A DNA stretch of 64,000 nucleotides from JACKBK01 sp963707275. Its GTDB lineage: Bacteria > Chloroflexota > Anaerolineae > JAAEKA01. The position numbers and the translations under genes were made by a program. Position 1 is the first letter of the stretch; each line of letters opens with the position of its first letter. The stretch lies in NCBI GenBank assembly GCA_963707275.1, contig CAVPPH010000009.1, positions 62,001-126,000 of the forward strand, in the 5' to 3' direction. Shown here one piece after another: positions 17,860 through 28,744 of this stretch. Below the pieces are notes generated by a model, which ran no database searches, was not told the origin of the DNA, and saw nothing but the letters and a program-made list of their open reading frames with translations.

Positions 17860-20764
17860 TCAACCTGCGACACCGGCTGCCACGGCCTGGACGGCGCTGT
17901 GCTGGTGCAAGGCGGACTCCACTTCATGGTGCGACGGTTTGAGATCAAAGACGACCTTCTTCACTGTGCCGGTAAAGGCGTACGGCGCCTTGTCCTCGTA
18001 GTCGAGATCGACCACACCACCGTTGTCACGACCGATGTCCATGCCGGCATAGGAGGTGAAGGCGACGGGCACCGTCTTGTCGAGACGGCCTTCGCCGATC
18101 TGCTTGTCGTTGGCCCAAAGCGTCACCTTGCCGCCTGACCCGGGCATGGGCACGTCCGCCTCGAACAACATCTTGACCGCGACATCGCCGGTCGGCAGTC
18201 GGCTCGCTGGAGACCTGGCGATAGATCTCGACGCCCAGCAGCGAGTAGGTGTGGCGTAGCCGGCCCTCTGCGTCGACCCACAGCGAGTAGCCGCCGGTGA
18301 AGTCGGAGTTGGCCACGATGACGCCCTCGGCGCCGCCTTCCGGTACGTTGAGATCAGCTTCGATGGCGTACGACCGGCCCTGAACATGCGGGGTCATGCC
18401 ACGCTGGATGTTCTGCACGTCGCCCATGAAACTGAAGCGGGTCACCGTCGGCAGCGGCGGCAGGATGCCGTACATGACCGACACACCGGCCATCAGCGGC
18501 AGCACGCGGTTGCGCTCGGCCTCTTTCCACCACAGCTCTTGCAGCTCCTGGACCTTGTCCGGGTGCTGGGCTGCGACGTTGTGCGCCTGGGAGAAGTCCT
18601 TGGTCAGGTCGTACAGTTCCCAGCCCACATCCCGGTCCGGGTCCCAGTCCGCTTCGGGGCCGAACTGGGCCAGCGTCTTGGGCGACAGGTCCCAGGGGAT
18701 GCGGTCCGGGCGGGAAGCCGCCCACCAGCCGTCCTTGTACATGGCACGGCAGCCGAACATCTCGAAGTACTGCACCGTGTGACGTTCCGGCGCGGCCGCG
18801 TCGTCGAAAGAGAACAGGAAGCTGGTGCCATCCATCGGCTCCTGTGCGATCCCGTCCACAGTCTTCGGTTCGGGGATGCCGGCCGCTTCCAGAATCGTCG
18901 GGCCGACGTCGATGACGTGTGTGAACTGGGCGCGCGGCGTTGTGTCCGGCTTGATGCGGCTGGGCCAGGCGATCGCCATCGGGTTGCGGGTGCCGCCCAG
19001 GTGGCTGGCGGTCTGCTTGCCCCACTGGAAGGGGGTGTTCATGGCGTGCGCCCAGGCTGCCGCGAAGTGCGGCGCGGTGTGTTCGCTGCCCAGGGCCTCG
19101 ATGCCGCCATATTGCTCGATCAGCGCCAACTGCTGATCGGCGTCCAGCACGATGCCGTTGAGGAAGGTCATCTCGTTGAACGAGCCGGTCGTGGTGCCTT
19201 CCATGCTGGAGCCGTTGTCGCCCCAGATGTAGATGATCAGCGTGTTGTCCAGGTCGCCCAGACTCGTCGATGGAGTCGAGCAGGCGTCCGACGTTCCAGT
19301 CGGCGTTCTCGGAGTAACCGGCGAAGACCTCCATCTGGCGGGCGTAGAGCTTCTTCTGGGTGTCGGTGAGCGTGTCCCAGGCCGGGAAGAGGTCAGGCCG
19401 CGCGGTGAGTTCGGTATCCTGCGGGATGATCCCAAGCTTCTTCTGGCGTGCGATGATTTCTTCGCGCAGCTTGTCCCAGCCCTGGTCGAATTTGCCCTTG
19501 TACTTGTCGGCCCATTCTTTGGCGACGTGGTGCGGCGCGTGGCTGCAGCCGGTCGAGTAGAACATCATCCACGGCTTGGTCGGCATCCTGCGCTCGCACC
19601 CGTGCAGCCATTCGACGGCCTTGTCGGTGATGTCGTCGGGGAAGTAGTAGTGCTCGCCGTCCTTGCCTTCAGGCACACCCAGCGCCCAGTCGTCCTGGGT
19701 GATGATCGGGTCGTACTGGCCGGCGGCGCCGCTCAGGAAGCCCCACCAGTGGTCGAAGCCCCACGACTTCGGCCAGTGGTCGAACGGGCCGGCCGCGCCC
19801 TGCACGTTGTCCGGGGTGAGGTGCCACTTGCCGAACCCGCCGGTGACGTAGCCGTTTTCCTTGAGGATGCGCGGAAACGGCGCGCAGACTCGGGGCATGG
19901 CGGCGGTGTAGCCGGGGAAGGGGCCGGGATATTCGGCGATCGAGCCGAAGCCGACCCGGTGCTGGTTGCGCCCGGTCAGCAGCGCGGCGCGCGTCGGCGA
20001 GCAGACGGCCGTCACGTGAAAGCCGGTTGTAGGTCAGGCCCATCTCCTGCACGCGTGTGAAGGCTGGGCGTGTTGATCGGGCCGCCAAAGGAACTGGGAC
20101 CGCCGAAGCCGGCGTCGTCGATCAGGACGAGGAGAACGTTAGGCGCGCCTTCCGGCGCCTTCGGCCCGGGGATCATCATCCAGTCGGCGACTGAGTCGCG
20201 CAGGGTGCGCCCGGCCACGCCGCCGAAGGTGCGGTCAGGGATCGGCAGCACGCGTGCGGTCCGGATTGAACTTGCCGGCCGCTTCGGCCAGCGCGCCTTT
20301 GAGGCCCTTCGTCGATGGTGGCGACCGACTTGGCCGGCGAGCCGGCCAGCGCCCGCTCGGCTGCCAGGCGATCCTCGTTCGCGCACGGTGGCCAGAATGG
20401 CGGCGGTGCCCGGCTTGAGCTTCTCGCCCAGCCCGCTCTCGATGCCGCTCTCCACCTTGTGCTTGGCGAACTTGCCGACCACGGCGCCGGCGGCAGCGCC
20501 GACGGCCACCGCGGCCAACATCGGCGGCGCGGCCAGACCGACGAGCACGCCGACGCCGCCGCCCCAGCCCGCGCCCTTGCGCCCGGCATGGTCGCCGGTC
20601 TCGTTGATGGTGACCTTGCCGTCCTTGTCCTTCTGGACGAGGATCATGCCGTCGGTCTTGATCTTCTTATCCTTGACCAGCTGCACCAGCGGGTCGAAGT
20701 CTCTGGTAGCCGGCTCGACGGACTGGTAGCCGGCGATGATGACGATATTTTGTTCCTTGCTCAC
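17860..20764 (-). CDS. DUF1269-sulfatase fusion protein (about seven frameshifts)
   Basis: One protein of about 965 residues. It begins at GTG 20764 with a DUF1269-like module (VVGKFAKHKVESGIESGLG, with a Gly-rich hydrophobic core VGVLVGLAAPPMLAAVAVG). A type I sulfatase domain follows with APNVLLVLIDDAGFG and the active-site CSPTRAALLTGRNQH, where Cys would become formylglycine. Other sulfatase signatures are FGKWHLTPD, APHHVAKEWADKYKG and GGTRNPMAIAWPSRI. A lectin-like C-terminal beta domain (RSYAIEADLNVPEGGAEGVI) ends the protein. Frame changes occur near 20380, 20310, 20265, 20058, 20021, 19258 and 18195. All are consistent with one extra base each, and homology continues across them. It is last in the sulfur-related gene set. 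Confidence 0.85.
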
Positions 20765-20796
20765 TATCGGGACTCTTGTGTGCGTGTACCGTTGGG

Positions 20797-21274
20797 TTAT
20801 TGGGCCGGTGCGGCGCCGCCGTTTACAAACGACATGCGCTGCTCGCCGCCGGCAGTTTCCAATGCGAGGCCACCGGAACCGTCGGGGCCGCCCGCGGCTA
20901 CCGATCCAAGCAGCTGCAAATAGTCGTTATCCAGTGACGCTTCGCCGCAAAACGCCATGGTCGCCGCGCCGATTGCAATGGAGAAGCCGAATTCCTGGGA
21001 ATAGGTGCCGGTGAATTCGTTGCAGTCGGCCTTGCCGCTCAGGGTGCCGTCGTCGCGGAAGACGATGGTGTAGTCCTGCGGGTTGGGGACGGCTGTAGTC
21101 TCGCTAGTTGGTCTTGTTGGAGACGTTGGTCCACTGCCAGACGATGTTGGTGATCGAGTTGGGATCTGTCGCGGCCGGCGGCACAGGCGTCGCCGGCGGG
21201 AAGCAGGCTGCACTGACAATGAGCACGAGGCTCAGCACTGTCAGCAGAAGGAAGGTGGAAGTTCGCTTGTTCAT
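20797..21274 (-). CDS. META-domain (HslJ-like) lipoprotein (one frameshift)
   Basis: A small exported protein of about 158 residues. The ATG at 21274 (AAAGG upstream) starts a lipoprotein-type signal, MNKRTSTFLLLTVLSLVLIV then SAAC. It is followed by a Pro-rich linker and the META start SITNIVWQW. After one extra base near 21108 the domain continues with YTIVFRDDGTLSGKADCNEF, the core of META/DUF306 proteins (D-G-x-x-x-G-x-x-x-C-N). It sits between the two sulfatases in the same orientation, with 64 and 32 bases to its neighbours. Its role there is unknown. Confidence 0.75.
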
Positions 21275-21338
21275 TGGTTACCTTTCGTTGGGTCAGGAGC
21301 GCCGGCCGGCGCAGACGGCCGGGCACTTCTTTCAAAGT

Positions 21339-23711
21339 CTACTGGCGGGCCATGGCGACGCGGAGCCGTTCTTCAGGGTCGATGAAGTGGTCGTGATCGT
21401 CCGTGCCTACGTCGAGCTGCACCCAGTGAATCTTGCCGGTGAACTTGCTGCCGCTGTGGTATAGTCAGGGCTGACGGTCGTGCCGCTCTCATAGCCGATA
21501 TCGGTCGTCTCATCGGCTGAGAAGACCAGGGGCTGTGTCGCAGCGACACGACCATTGCCTACCTGCTTGCCGTCGTAGTAGAGCGTGACATCCCCGCCCT
21601 TGGCGAGGCCGCCGCCATCATAGGCGAACTCCATGCGCACCTGGTGCTTGCCTTGTGGGATCGGCTCCGTAGCTTCGGTCGGAAATTCGTGAATGCCCAG
21701 TACGTTATAGGTGAACTTGAGCTTGCCATCTCTGGCATAGACGCTCCAGCCACCGAACCTGCCGCCCTGGGCGATGATCACGCCGTTCGCGGGCTTGCTG
21801 CCGATTTCAACTTCGGCGGTTACAGAGAAGGACTTGTTCTTGATGCTGACCACGCTGTTCTCCGACAGGCGCCCCATGCCAGGGAAGAACAGTTGCGAAT
21901 TGCCCTGGATCAGCGTCGGACGTCCGGCGATTTCAGGCACCAGGCGTTCGGCCTGGCGATCATCCAGCGGGAGGACATTGTACTTGGTCGCCTCGATCAG
22001 GAATAGGCGTTGCAGCTTATGCAGCATATCGGGCATCTCTTTTGACAGGTCATGCGCCTGCGACCAGTCCTTACTGCCGTCGTACAACTCCCAGATATCA
22101 TCGTCGAAGGCCAGCATCTTCTGCCCGACCATTACCCACGGTGTACGATGCTTGGTGACAGCGCTCCAACCTTTGTAGTAAATGCCGCGATTGCCGAACA
22201 TTTCGAAATATTGCAAATCGTGACGATCGGGCGCCGCCCCATCGTTGAAGCTGTAAAGCATGCTCGTGCCTTCCATAGGCGACTGCTGGACGCCATTGAC
22301 AAAGGTGGGTTCGGGCAGCCCAGCCGCTTCCAGGATGGTCGGGGCCACGTCGATGACATGGCTGAACTGTGTGCGCAGTCCGCCCTTTTCCTGGATGCCC
22401 TTGGGCCAATGCACAATTGTGCCGTTGCGGGTGCCGCCCCAGTGTGAGGCGATTTGCTTTGTCCATTGGTACGGTGTGTCCATGGCCCACGCCCAGCCCA
22501 CCGCATAATGGTTGTAGGACTCAGGCGAGCCGAACTCATCCATCTTGGACAACATGAACTCCGGCGTCTCCAGCGCGGCCATGCCGTTGAAGTTGGCCAT
22601 TTCATTGAACGCGCCGTTCAAGGTGCCTTCGGCGCACGCACCGTTGTCGCCGATGATGCAGAAGATCAACGTGTCGTCCAGGATGCCAAGTCTTCGATGG
22701 CCGCGATCACCCGGCCCGCGTGATAGTCGGTATGCTCCAGGAACCCGGCATATACTTCCATTTCACGTTCCAGCACGGGCTTGAGCTCGGCAGGCATGTC
22801 ATCCCAGGCGGGAATTTCGGCGTGGCCGGGTCAGCTCGGCGTCTTGCGGGATGACGCCTAGTTCCTTTTGCTTGGCAAAGGTGATCTCACGCTGCTTGTC
22901 CCATCCGTGGCCAAATTGGCCTTTATACTTGTCGGCCCACTCCTTGGGCACATGATGTGGGGCATGGGTCGCGCCGGGGGAAAAATACACAAAGAACGGC
23001 TTGTCCGGCATCAATGCTTTCTGCTGGCGAATCCAGTTCACTGCATGGTCAGCCAGGTCTTCGGTCAGGTGATACCCCTCCTCCGGGGTCGCCGGAGGCT
23101 CGACCGGGGTCAAACCCTCGTACAGCGCGGGGTCCCATTGGTTGTTCTCGCCGCCGATGAAAGCCGTAGAAGTATTCGAAGCCACCACCTCCCGCCGGCC
23201 AGTGTTCGAAACGGGACCCATCGGACTCGACTCCCAGACGGGCACTTCATGGCATTTTCCAAACATGGCGGTGGAATAACCATTCAGTTTCAGGGTGAGT
23301 GCTATCGGCGCCTTGGTATTGGGCCGTAAGGAGTTTTGGCCAGGAGCCGATGTTGCTGTTTCAGTGATGTTACCCATGCCCACGGAGTGGTGGTTGCGGC
23401 CGGTCATCAGCGCTTGGCGCGTGAGGCGCACACAACGCTGTGGTGTGAAACCGGTTGTACTTCAGCCCGCCGCTGGCCAGTTTCTCGAAGTTGGGCGTGT
23501 AGCACGGACCGCCAAAGGCACTAGACGCCCCAAAGCCAACATCGTCCAGCAGGATGATCAAGACGTTGGGTGCGCCTTCTGGCGGTCGCAGGGGTTCGAT
23601 GGGCGGAAACTTCGTATCCGGATCCTTGGCATCGTACGTCGTCAACCCCGGTTTGGATACGTCGGGGATAGGCAAGTAGGCACGTAAATGTTTATCGGGT
23701 TGGTTTGGCAT
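21339..23711 (-). CDS. Arylsulfatase-type sulfatase (several frameshifts)
   Basis: A sulfatase of about 790 residues without the DUF1269 module. It carries APNVLIILLDDVGFG near the N-terminus, then the active-site stretch ALCAP followed after a frame change by TRQALMTGRNHHSVG, so the CxPxR formylglycine motif is intact across the break. THAPHHVPKEWADKYKG, GGTRNGTIVHW and a lectin-like C-terminal domain follow. Frame changes lie near 23425, 22815, 22690 and 21450. The last restores FTGKIHWVQLDVG and a stop at 21339-21341. ATG 23711 is used; a TTG at 23717 has better RBS spacing. The substrate is not predictable. Confidence 0.85.
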
Positions 23712-23840
23712 GTTCAAAATCTAGTCTCCTGTAGTCAATTGGTTGTGCTCGGCGGCCTGCATTTGCTGGCCAGCCGAAGTTGCTCCGCCGTTGACCAAGC
23801 GTATGGCCAACGTCGCTGGCTGTCGGGTCGTGTCCTCGCT

Positions 23841-24712
23841 TCATGCTGTCTTGCCAGCCGGTTTGGCGGTCTCGCTGCGCCTGCTCAGCAGCCTGGCGGT
23901 CGGCAGCAGAACCAACAGCAGGAGCAGGGCCGCCACCAGCACGAAGGGCAGTGTGTTGCCGCCCGGGAAATTCTGCACGCTCACCAGGATCACGGCCGAG
24001 ACGTTGCGTTGCGCCGTACCCAGCCCCAGCGTGCTGCGTATCCCCGGGTCGCGGCCCCCCAGCAGCAGGCCGATTACCAGACAGGCGACGATGAAAATCA
24101 GCAGCGCCAGCAGTCCGTTGGAACCGATCAGGCTCAGAATGTTGGAGACGTTCAGGCCCAGCCCAACTACCAGCAGCAGCAGCATTGCCACCCCGGAGAT
24201 CTTGTTCATCAGCGGCCCCAGTGAGCTGCGTCTTTTGCCGAATGCGATCGCACCAGCAGACCGATGGCCAGCGGGATCAGCATCAGCACGATCAGCGATT
24301 TGGCGATATCCCAGCCGCTGATCGAGGCGTCAGGCACCAGCAGCGGCAGGACGATGGGCAGGTAGATGATGGTCATCACCATCAGCAGCACCATCAGCCC
24401 GACGCCGAACGCGATATTGCCCTTCGCGCCCTGCACCAGCTTGGGCAGGAACGGCGCGCCGGCTGAGACGGCCAGAACGAGCAGCCCGATCTGCAGATCC
24501 TGTTCCAGCGGGATCACCAGGATGATCACGTAGGCGACCAGCGGCACCAGCACGAAGTTGGCCAGCAGTGCCAGCGCCACCAGCCGCACGTTTTTCAGCG
24601 GCTCGATGATCTGTGGCATGGTCAGGCTCATGCCCATCGCCAGCATGCTGGTGACGATGAACAGCAGGCCCGATAGGCCACCGATAGCCTGGAAGAATTC
24701 TGTAGTGGTCAT
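23841..24712 (-). CDS. Bile acid:sodium symporter (BASS)-family transporter (one frameshift)
   Basis: About 290 residues with eight to ten helices. It starts TTTEFFQAIGGLSGLLFIVT and shows ASMLAMGMSLT-type and AGAPFLPKL motifs typical of the BASS/ArsB-like fold. The C-terminal half has VILVSVQNFPGGN. The frame changes near 24230 between VRSHSAK and SSLGPLMNKISG. The ATG overlaps the DUF2252 stop (ATGA), so the two are coupled. BASS proteins carry organic anions, including sulfated and sulfonated compounds. Given the sulfatases downstream, uptake of a sulfated organic acid is an attractive inference but is not shown. Confidence 0.75.
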
Positions 24713-26207
24713 GGGTAACTTTCCAGCCGGACAGCTAGATGCCGGTCTCGGCTTTGATCCTGCCGGACTTCGTCGCAGTCAATGAGCGCCTGGTAATCTC
24801 GCTCGTTTTGGTCAGCATAGGTCGCCGCGAAATCGGCCAGAGCCTGGTCGAAAAGATCGGAGTCGCCAAGATAGGCCGTGATAGCGATGCTGTCGCCGGA
24901 CTGGGCATCCGCGCGCGCCAGTGTCCAGCCGCACATCTTGCCGTACAGGTCAAGCTCGTTCGGCGTCATGACCTCCGTATTCAAAGAAAGCTTCCAATCC
25001 ATCAGTTGCCGGATGTAGAAATCGCGCGCAACATGATCGATCGTGTCCGGCACGTGATCCCAGCCCAGAAAAATGTCGCTGACAGCCTGCAAGAGCCGCT
25101 GGCCTTCCACGACCCGCCGGCCATGATCCTTGTACACGCTCTTGCCAAGGTGAGCCTCAAGCACCGAGGCCTGCGCTTCTTTGGCTTGCAAGAAGAGCGT
25201 GTCCTGCTCATCTCGCCCGACAAAGAGCATGATCCAGCAAGACGCGAGCCGACGCTGCCGACGCCTACGACCTTGCGCGCTATGTCGACAACTTCGTATC
25301 TCTCCATCAAATGGCGCCGGTCACCCTGCAGGGTTTGGCGAAAATTGCGAATTAGGGTCCGAAACTCACGATCGAAGCCCGCCAGCTCAGTTTGCGCCAG
25401 AACTTCCGAGACTGGCACTACCAACGGCGGGCTACTCACTATTCCTAGCTTTCCATCCACTCGCCTCGCCAGTTTCTCGAAAGCGCGCGCGTTGTCGCGC
25501 TGATGCGCCATCGCAAAGTCCCGCGAGAACGCCTTGATTGTCTTTGGCTTGGCGGTTGCGCCCCAGCGCGCAACCATCCTGGCTTCATCCAGCAACGAAT
25601 ACCAGACCTCAAGGTTGCCCATGGCGGCAAACTCTGCCATCGCACGCCGGTATTCCGCCACCGCAGTCAGGACAATCGAACGGCGTTCCTTTTTCTTGAA
25701 CCCACGTTCTCGCCCGGCAACTTCGAAGCTGGCTGCCAGGCGCTTTACATCCCATTCCCACGGCCCGGGGAGAGTCTCGTCGAAATCGTTGATGTCAAAC
25801 ACCAGATCGCGCTCTGGCGAAGCAAAGCCGCCAAAGTTTGCCAGATGCGCATCACCACACAACTGCACGCGCAGTCCCGTATTGGGAGTCTGGGCGAGGT
25901 CGTTGGCCATGATGGCGGCTGCCCCACGGTAGAAAGCAAAGGCTGAAGCCAGCATGCGACCGTAGCGGATTGGCACGAGTTGCGGCACTCGGGTTTTGTC
26001 CTGGTCTTCGAGCAAGGCTACCGGGTCCGGTCGATCGGCAGGGGCATCCCAGACGGCCTGGTTGAGGCGCGGCGTATTCTTGCGCGCCGCTTTTCCTGTG
26101 GCGGCCCGCTCTTGCGGTGACAGGTAGCGGACCTTGATGGGTTCCGAAACCGGGCTGTCCGAACTGCTCAGTGGCTGATCGGATATTTGCGTTGCGTTTT
26201 TGGTCAT
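24709..26207 (-). CDS. DUF2252 family protein (one frameshift)
   Basis: About 498 residues. The family hallmarks are visible: LCGDAHLANFGGF, then DLVFDINDFDET and WEWDVKRLAAS. These resemble the catalytic and metal-binding loops of aminoglycoside-phosphotransferase-like kinases. The C-terminal half includes VYKDHGRRVVEGQRL and FYIRQLMDWK. One frame change near 25230 joins VGSVGSRLAS to WIMLFVGRDEQ. I place the start at the ATG at 26207; a longer reading from 26261 would run through a palindrome. The family is uncharacterised; a small-molecule kinase is plausible. Its stop overlaps the BASS start. Confidence 0.82.
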
Positions 26208-26219
26208 AATGATTGGTTT

Positions 26220-26263
26220 GATTGGCGGTGGACACGACGTCGACGCCGTATCCACCGCCAATC
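26220..26263 (-). promoter_or_regulatory. Perfect 13-bp inverted repeat between SulP and DUF2252 genes
   Basis: GATTGGCGGTGGA (26220-26232) and TCCACCGCCAATC (26251-26263) form a stem with an 18-base loop, itself partly palindromic around GTCGAC. It lies 13 bases before the DUF2252 start and after the SulP stop. There is no T run. It may stabilise the upstream message or tune downstream expression. Confidence 0.6.
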
Positions 26264-26293
26264 GCAGCGCGGCTGGACTGGTATCTTCAGCCG

Positions 26294-28000
26294 CTACTTG
26301 TCTGGATACGCCTTGCGGTAAGCAGCTACAACATCCTCAAGGGTCTCAAAGATCGCATCCTTGCCGACGAGCTCAGTTACCTCAGAGCGATCCAGTTCCG
26401 CACGCACAAGGCTATCAATTTCTGCCAGCACCAGCTTGACGTTTCGCTCCTTCAGCAATTTCACCATCTCCGTCAGCGTCGCCGCCGCCGAGAAGTCCAC
26501 TTCGTCGATTGCAATGCCATCGAGGCACAGCCAGGCGAGCGGTGGATCAGCCTGAGTTGTCAGGTCGAGTACTTCCTGCGTGAAAAACTCTGCATTGGCG
26601 TAGTACATGCTGTGAGTGAAGCGGTATACCACCAGGCCTGGGAGGATCTCAGCATGGCTGCTCACAGGCGCCGCTTTCAGCCGGCCAGCTTGATCGATTG
26701 CCAGGACTGAGTTCTTCGGCTTGTAGCCATGGCGGGTATGGACCAGAACTGAGAGAAGCATCGCCAGCAGGATGCCCTGCTCGACGCCGATAAAGACCAC
26801 CACGGCGGCCGTGACCATAGCTACCCAGAACTCCGCCGGACGCTGGGCAAGGATCTTGCGCATGCCCTTGACATCGACGAGCTCGATGCCGATCAAGAAC
26901 ACGACCGACGCCAACACCGCGTTCGGCATATAGGCCAGTGGCTTGGTCAGGAACAACAGCACGATAAGAACGACCCCTGCCATGGTAAGCGTGGAGAGCT
27001 GGCTGTGCCCACCGGCGCTGTCAACCATTTGTGTCTTCGTGGGGCTGCCGTTGACCACAAATGTCCCTGACAACCCCGCGCCGATGTTCGCCAGGCCCAG
27101 ACCAACCAGGTCAACGTTCTCGCTGAAGCTCTCGCTGTAGCGCGTGGCGTAGGCGCGTGAGGTGGCGGCACTCTGGGCCAGGATAACGATAAACATCGAA
27201 AAGGCTGTCCCTGCAAGCTGCCAAAGAATAGACGGACTGAGCGTCTCCCCAGTGGGGAAACCGAGCTTCGGCAGGCCACCGGGTACTGTGCCCAGCACCG
27301 ATACACCCTCCGCGGCAAAATCGAAGTAATAGCTGGCAGCTATCGCTCCGATCACGGCGATCAACGGTCCTGGGATTTTCTTGGAGATCATGCGGCTGCC
27401 GACAATGATCACCAGGACGGCAATCGAGATGCCAAGCGTCCAGACGTTTATCTGATCGATCTGTTGCAAGTCGGTAGCGAGCTTTTGGATCGGACCAGCC
27501 CCGCCACCGGGGATGCCGAGCATCCCGGAGATTTGGCCGATCGCCACCTGGATACCGACGCCCGTCAGGAAGCCGATCAGCACCGTCCGTGATAGAAAAT
27601 CCGCCAGGAAACCCAGCTTGATCAGGCGGGCAACAATCAGGAAGACAGCCGCCAGCAGCGCCAGGATGCCGGCGTAAGCGACGTATTCGGGCGACGCGGT
27701 CGCTGCCAATCCCACCAACCCCGCGGCCATGATGGCTGCCGTCGCCAAATCCGCACCCACTACCAGGTGACGGGAAGAGCCGAACAGCGCAAAGAGGGCT
27801 GTGGGGATCAGGATCGTGTATAGGCCAGTTACCACCGGCATGCCGGCGATCTTGGTGTAGCCCATCACTTCCGGGATGGCCAGGGCTGCCAGCGTGATGC
27901 CGGCGATGATATCGATAGGGATACGCGCGCTATCAAGCGGCAGGATGCCCTGAAGAACCGGCAGGCGACGCTGCTTCACTGCAGGTTTTGCTACGGCCAT
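26294..28000 (-). CDS. SulP-family inorganic anion transporter with STAS domain
   Basis: An intact 568-residue SulP protein. The membrane part (about 1-410) has the SulP N-terminal signature AGITLAALAIPEVMGYTKIA and about 12-14 helices. The cytosolic STAS domain (about 440-560) contains LAWLCLDGIAIDEVDFSAAA and VKLVLAEIDSLVRAELD. Family members import sulfate or bicarbonate or exchange anions. AAGGAG precedes the ATG. Its place upstream of two sulfatases suggests handling of the sulfate they release, but bicarbonate cannot be excluded. Confidence 0.93.
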   Translation of the reverse strand: MAVAKPAVKQRRLPVLQGILPLDSARIPIDIIAGITLAALAIPEVMGYTKIAGMPVVTGLYTILIPTALFALFGSSRHLVVGADLATAAIMAAGLVGLAATASPEYVAYAGILALLAAVFLIVARLIKLGFLADFLSRTVLIGFLTGVGIQVAIGQISGMLGIPGGGAGPIQKLATDLQQIDQINVWTLGISIAVLVIIVGSRMISKKIPGPLIAVIGAIAASYYFDFAAEGVSVLGTVPGGLPKLGFPTGETLSPSILWQLAGTAFSMFIVILAQSAATSRAYATRYSESFSENVDLVGLGLANIGAGLSGTFVVNGSPTKTQMVDSAGGHSQLSTLTMAGVVLIVLLFLTKPLAYMPNAVLASVVFLIGIELVDVKGMRKILAQRPAEFWVAMVTAAVVVFIGVEQGILLAMLLSVLVHTRHGYKPKNSVLAIDQAGRLKAAPVSSHAEILPGLVVYRFTHSMYYANAEFFTQEVLDLTTQADPPLAWLCLDGIAIDEVDFSAAATLTEMVKLLKERNVKLVLAEIDSLVRAELDRSEVTELVGKDAIFETLEDVVAAYRKAYPDK

Positions 28001-28084
28001 TTGTTACTCCTTCCTCGCTGGAACTGCTCGCCGCTGCTGGTCTGCTTGAAGATGCCGCGGTCTGCTTGTTTGGACGCCTATACG

Positions 28085-28369
28085 CTAGGCGTCTGGATGG
28101 GTTTGGCCCGTTGTGTCGGACTTGATACTCAGGCACTCGACGGACAGCAGCGGCAAGCCCAGATCATACAACGTGTTCAGGACGCCAGAAACGGCAGCTT
28201 GATCCTGAAATTCGCCTGTCAGCTCTGTTATCGACGTCTTGTCGGGCATGCTCTTCACGCTGATGGCAACTCCGTTCATGCGATCAGACCAGGTCGCGTC
28301 CAGATAGCCCTGGACACGAATCCTGTAGGCGGCCGCCGAGTCGATTGTCAGATTTCGACTAGCTGGCAT
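28085..28369 (-). CDS. Small hypothetical protein (95 residues)
   Basis: A small soluble protein starting at ATG 28369 with GAGGTT seven bases before it. It has a beta-alpha layout: AYRIRVQGYLDATWSDRMNG, then TSITELTGEFQDQAAVSGVL and NTLYDLGLPLLSVE. This looks like a compact ACT- or STAS-sized domain, but I do not recognise the family firmly. It is the first gene of the run that continues with SulP (84 bases later). A promoter-like site and a REP copy lie upstream. Confidence 0.6.
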   Translation of the reverse strand: MPASRNLTIDSAAAYRIRVQGYLDATWSDRMNGVAISVKSMPDKTSITELTGEFQDQAAVSGVLNTLYDLGLPLLSVECLSIKSDTTGQTHPDA

Positions 28370-28424
28370 TGATAACCTCAATTCTCAGTGGCTCATGTCT
28401 AGAACAAGTGCGTCGGTCGGTGCT

Positions 28425-28444
28425 GGCACGGTCGGAGACCGGCT
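28425..28444. repeat. Dispersed single REP element
   Basis: GGCACGGTCGGAGACCGGCT matches the REP unit that is amplified around the transposase at 53.5 kb, including the right-array G variant. Confidence 0.75.
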
Positions 28445-28591
28445 CGAGCACGTGTACTGAACATGAGCCTTCTCAGTGTGCAGGGCTTGGAATCGCGCTG
28501 CATGCATCTTGCGCCCAGCGGACAGCAACTCCTTCCTGCTGTTTTAACTAATCGCGAGAATATCACAGGAAGTGGGAGGTGCACAGGCCAA

Positions 28592-28612
28592 ATAGTATGC
28601 AAAAAGGTTGCA
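28592..28612 (-). promoter_or_regulatory. Candidate operator/promoter upstream of the small unknown-SulP operon
   Basis: On the minus strand TGCAACCTTTTTGCATACTA begins a short element resembling the direct repeat at 31755-31776, here running straight into a -10-like TACTAT. It points toward the gene starting at 28369. Confidence 0.4.
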
Positions 28613-28744
28613 TGGCGCAAGAGGCCGCCAGGATCTTGTGCCATTTGAACCGATTCTCGTCACCTTCAATCTGCCGATCTAGCGCAGAGCGAGCCGTGAG
28701 ACAGCGCGGGTTGTCTTGTCAGCAAACAACTGGCTGAACCGAGG

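Larger units (their letters stand above)
28382..28744. other. Intergenic region between the regulator and the small unknown gene
   Basis: No gene is supported. It contains a single REP copy at 28425-28444 and a direct-repeat/-10-like site at 28592-28612 on the minus strand, both listed separately. Confidence 0.55.
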
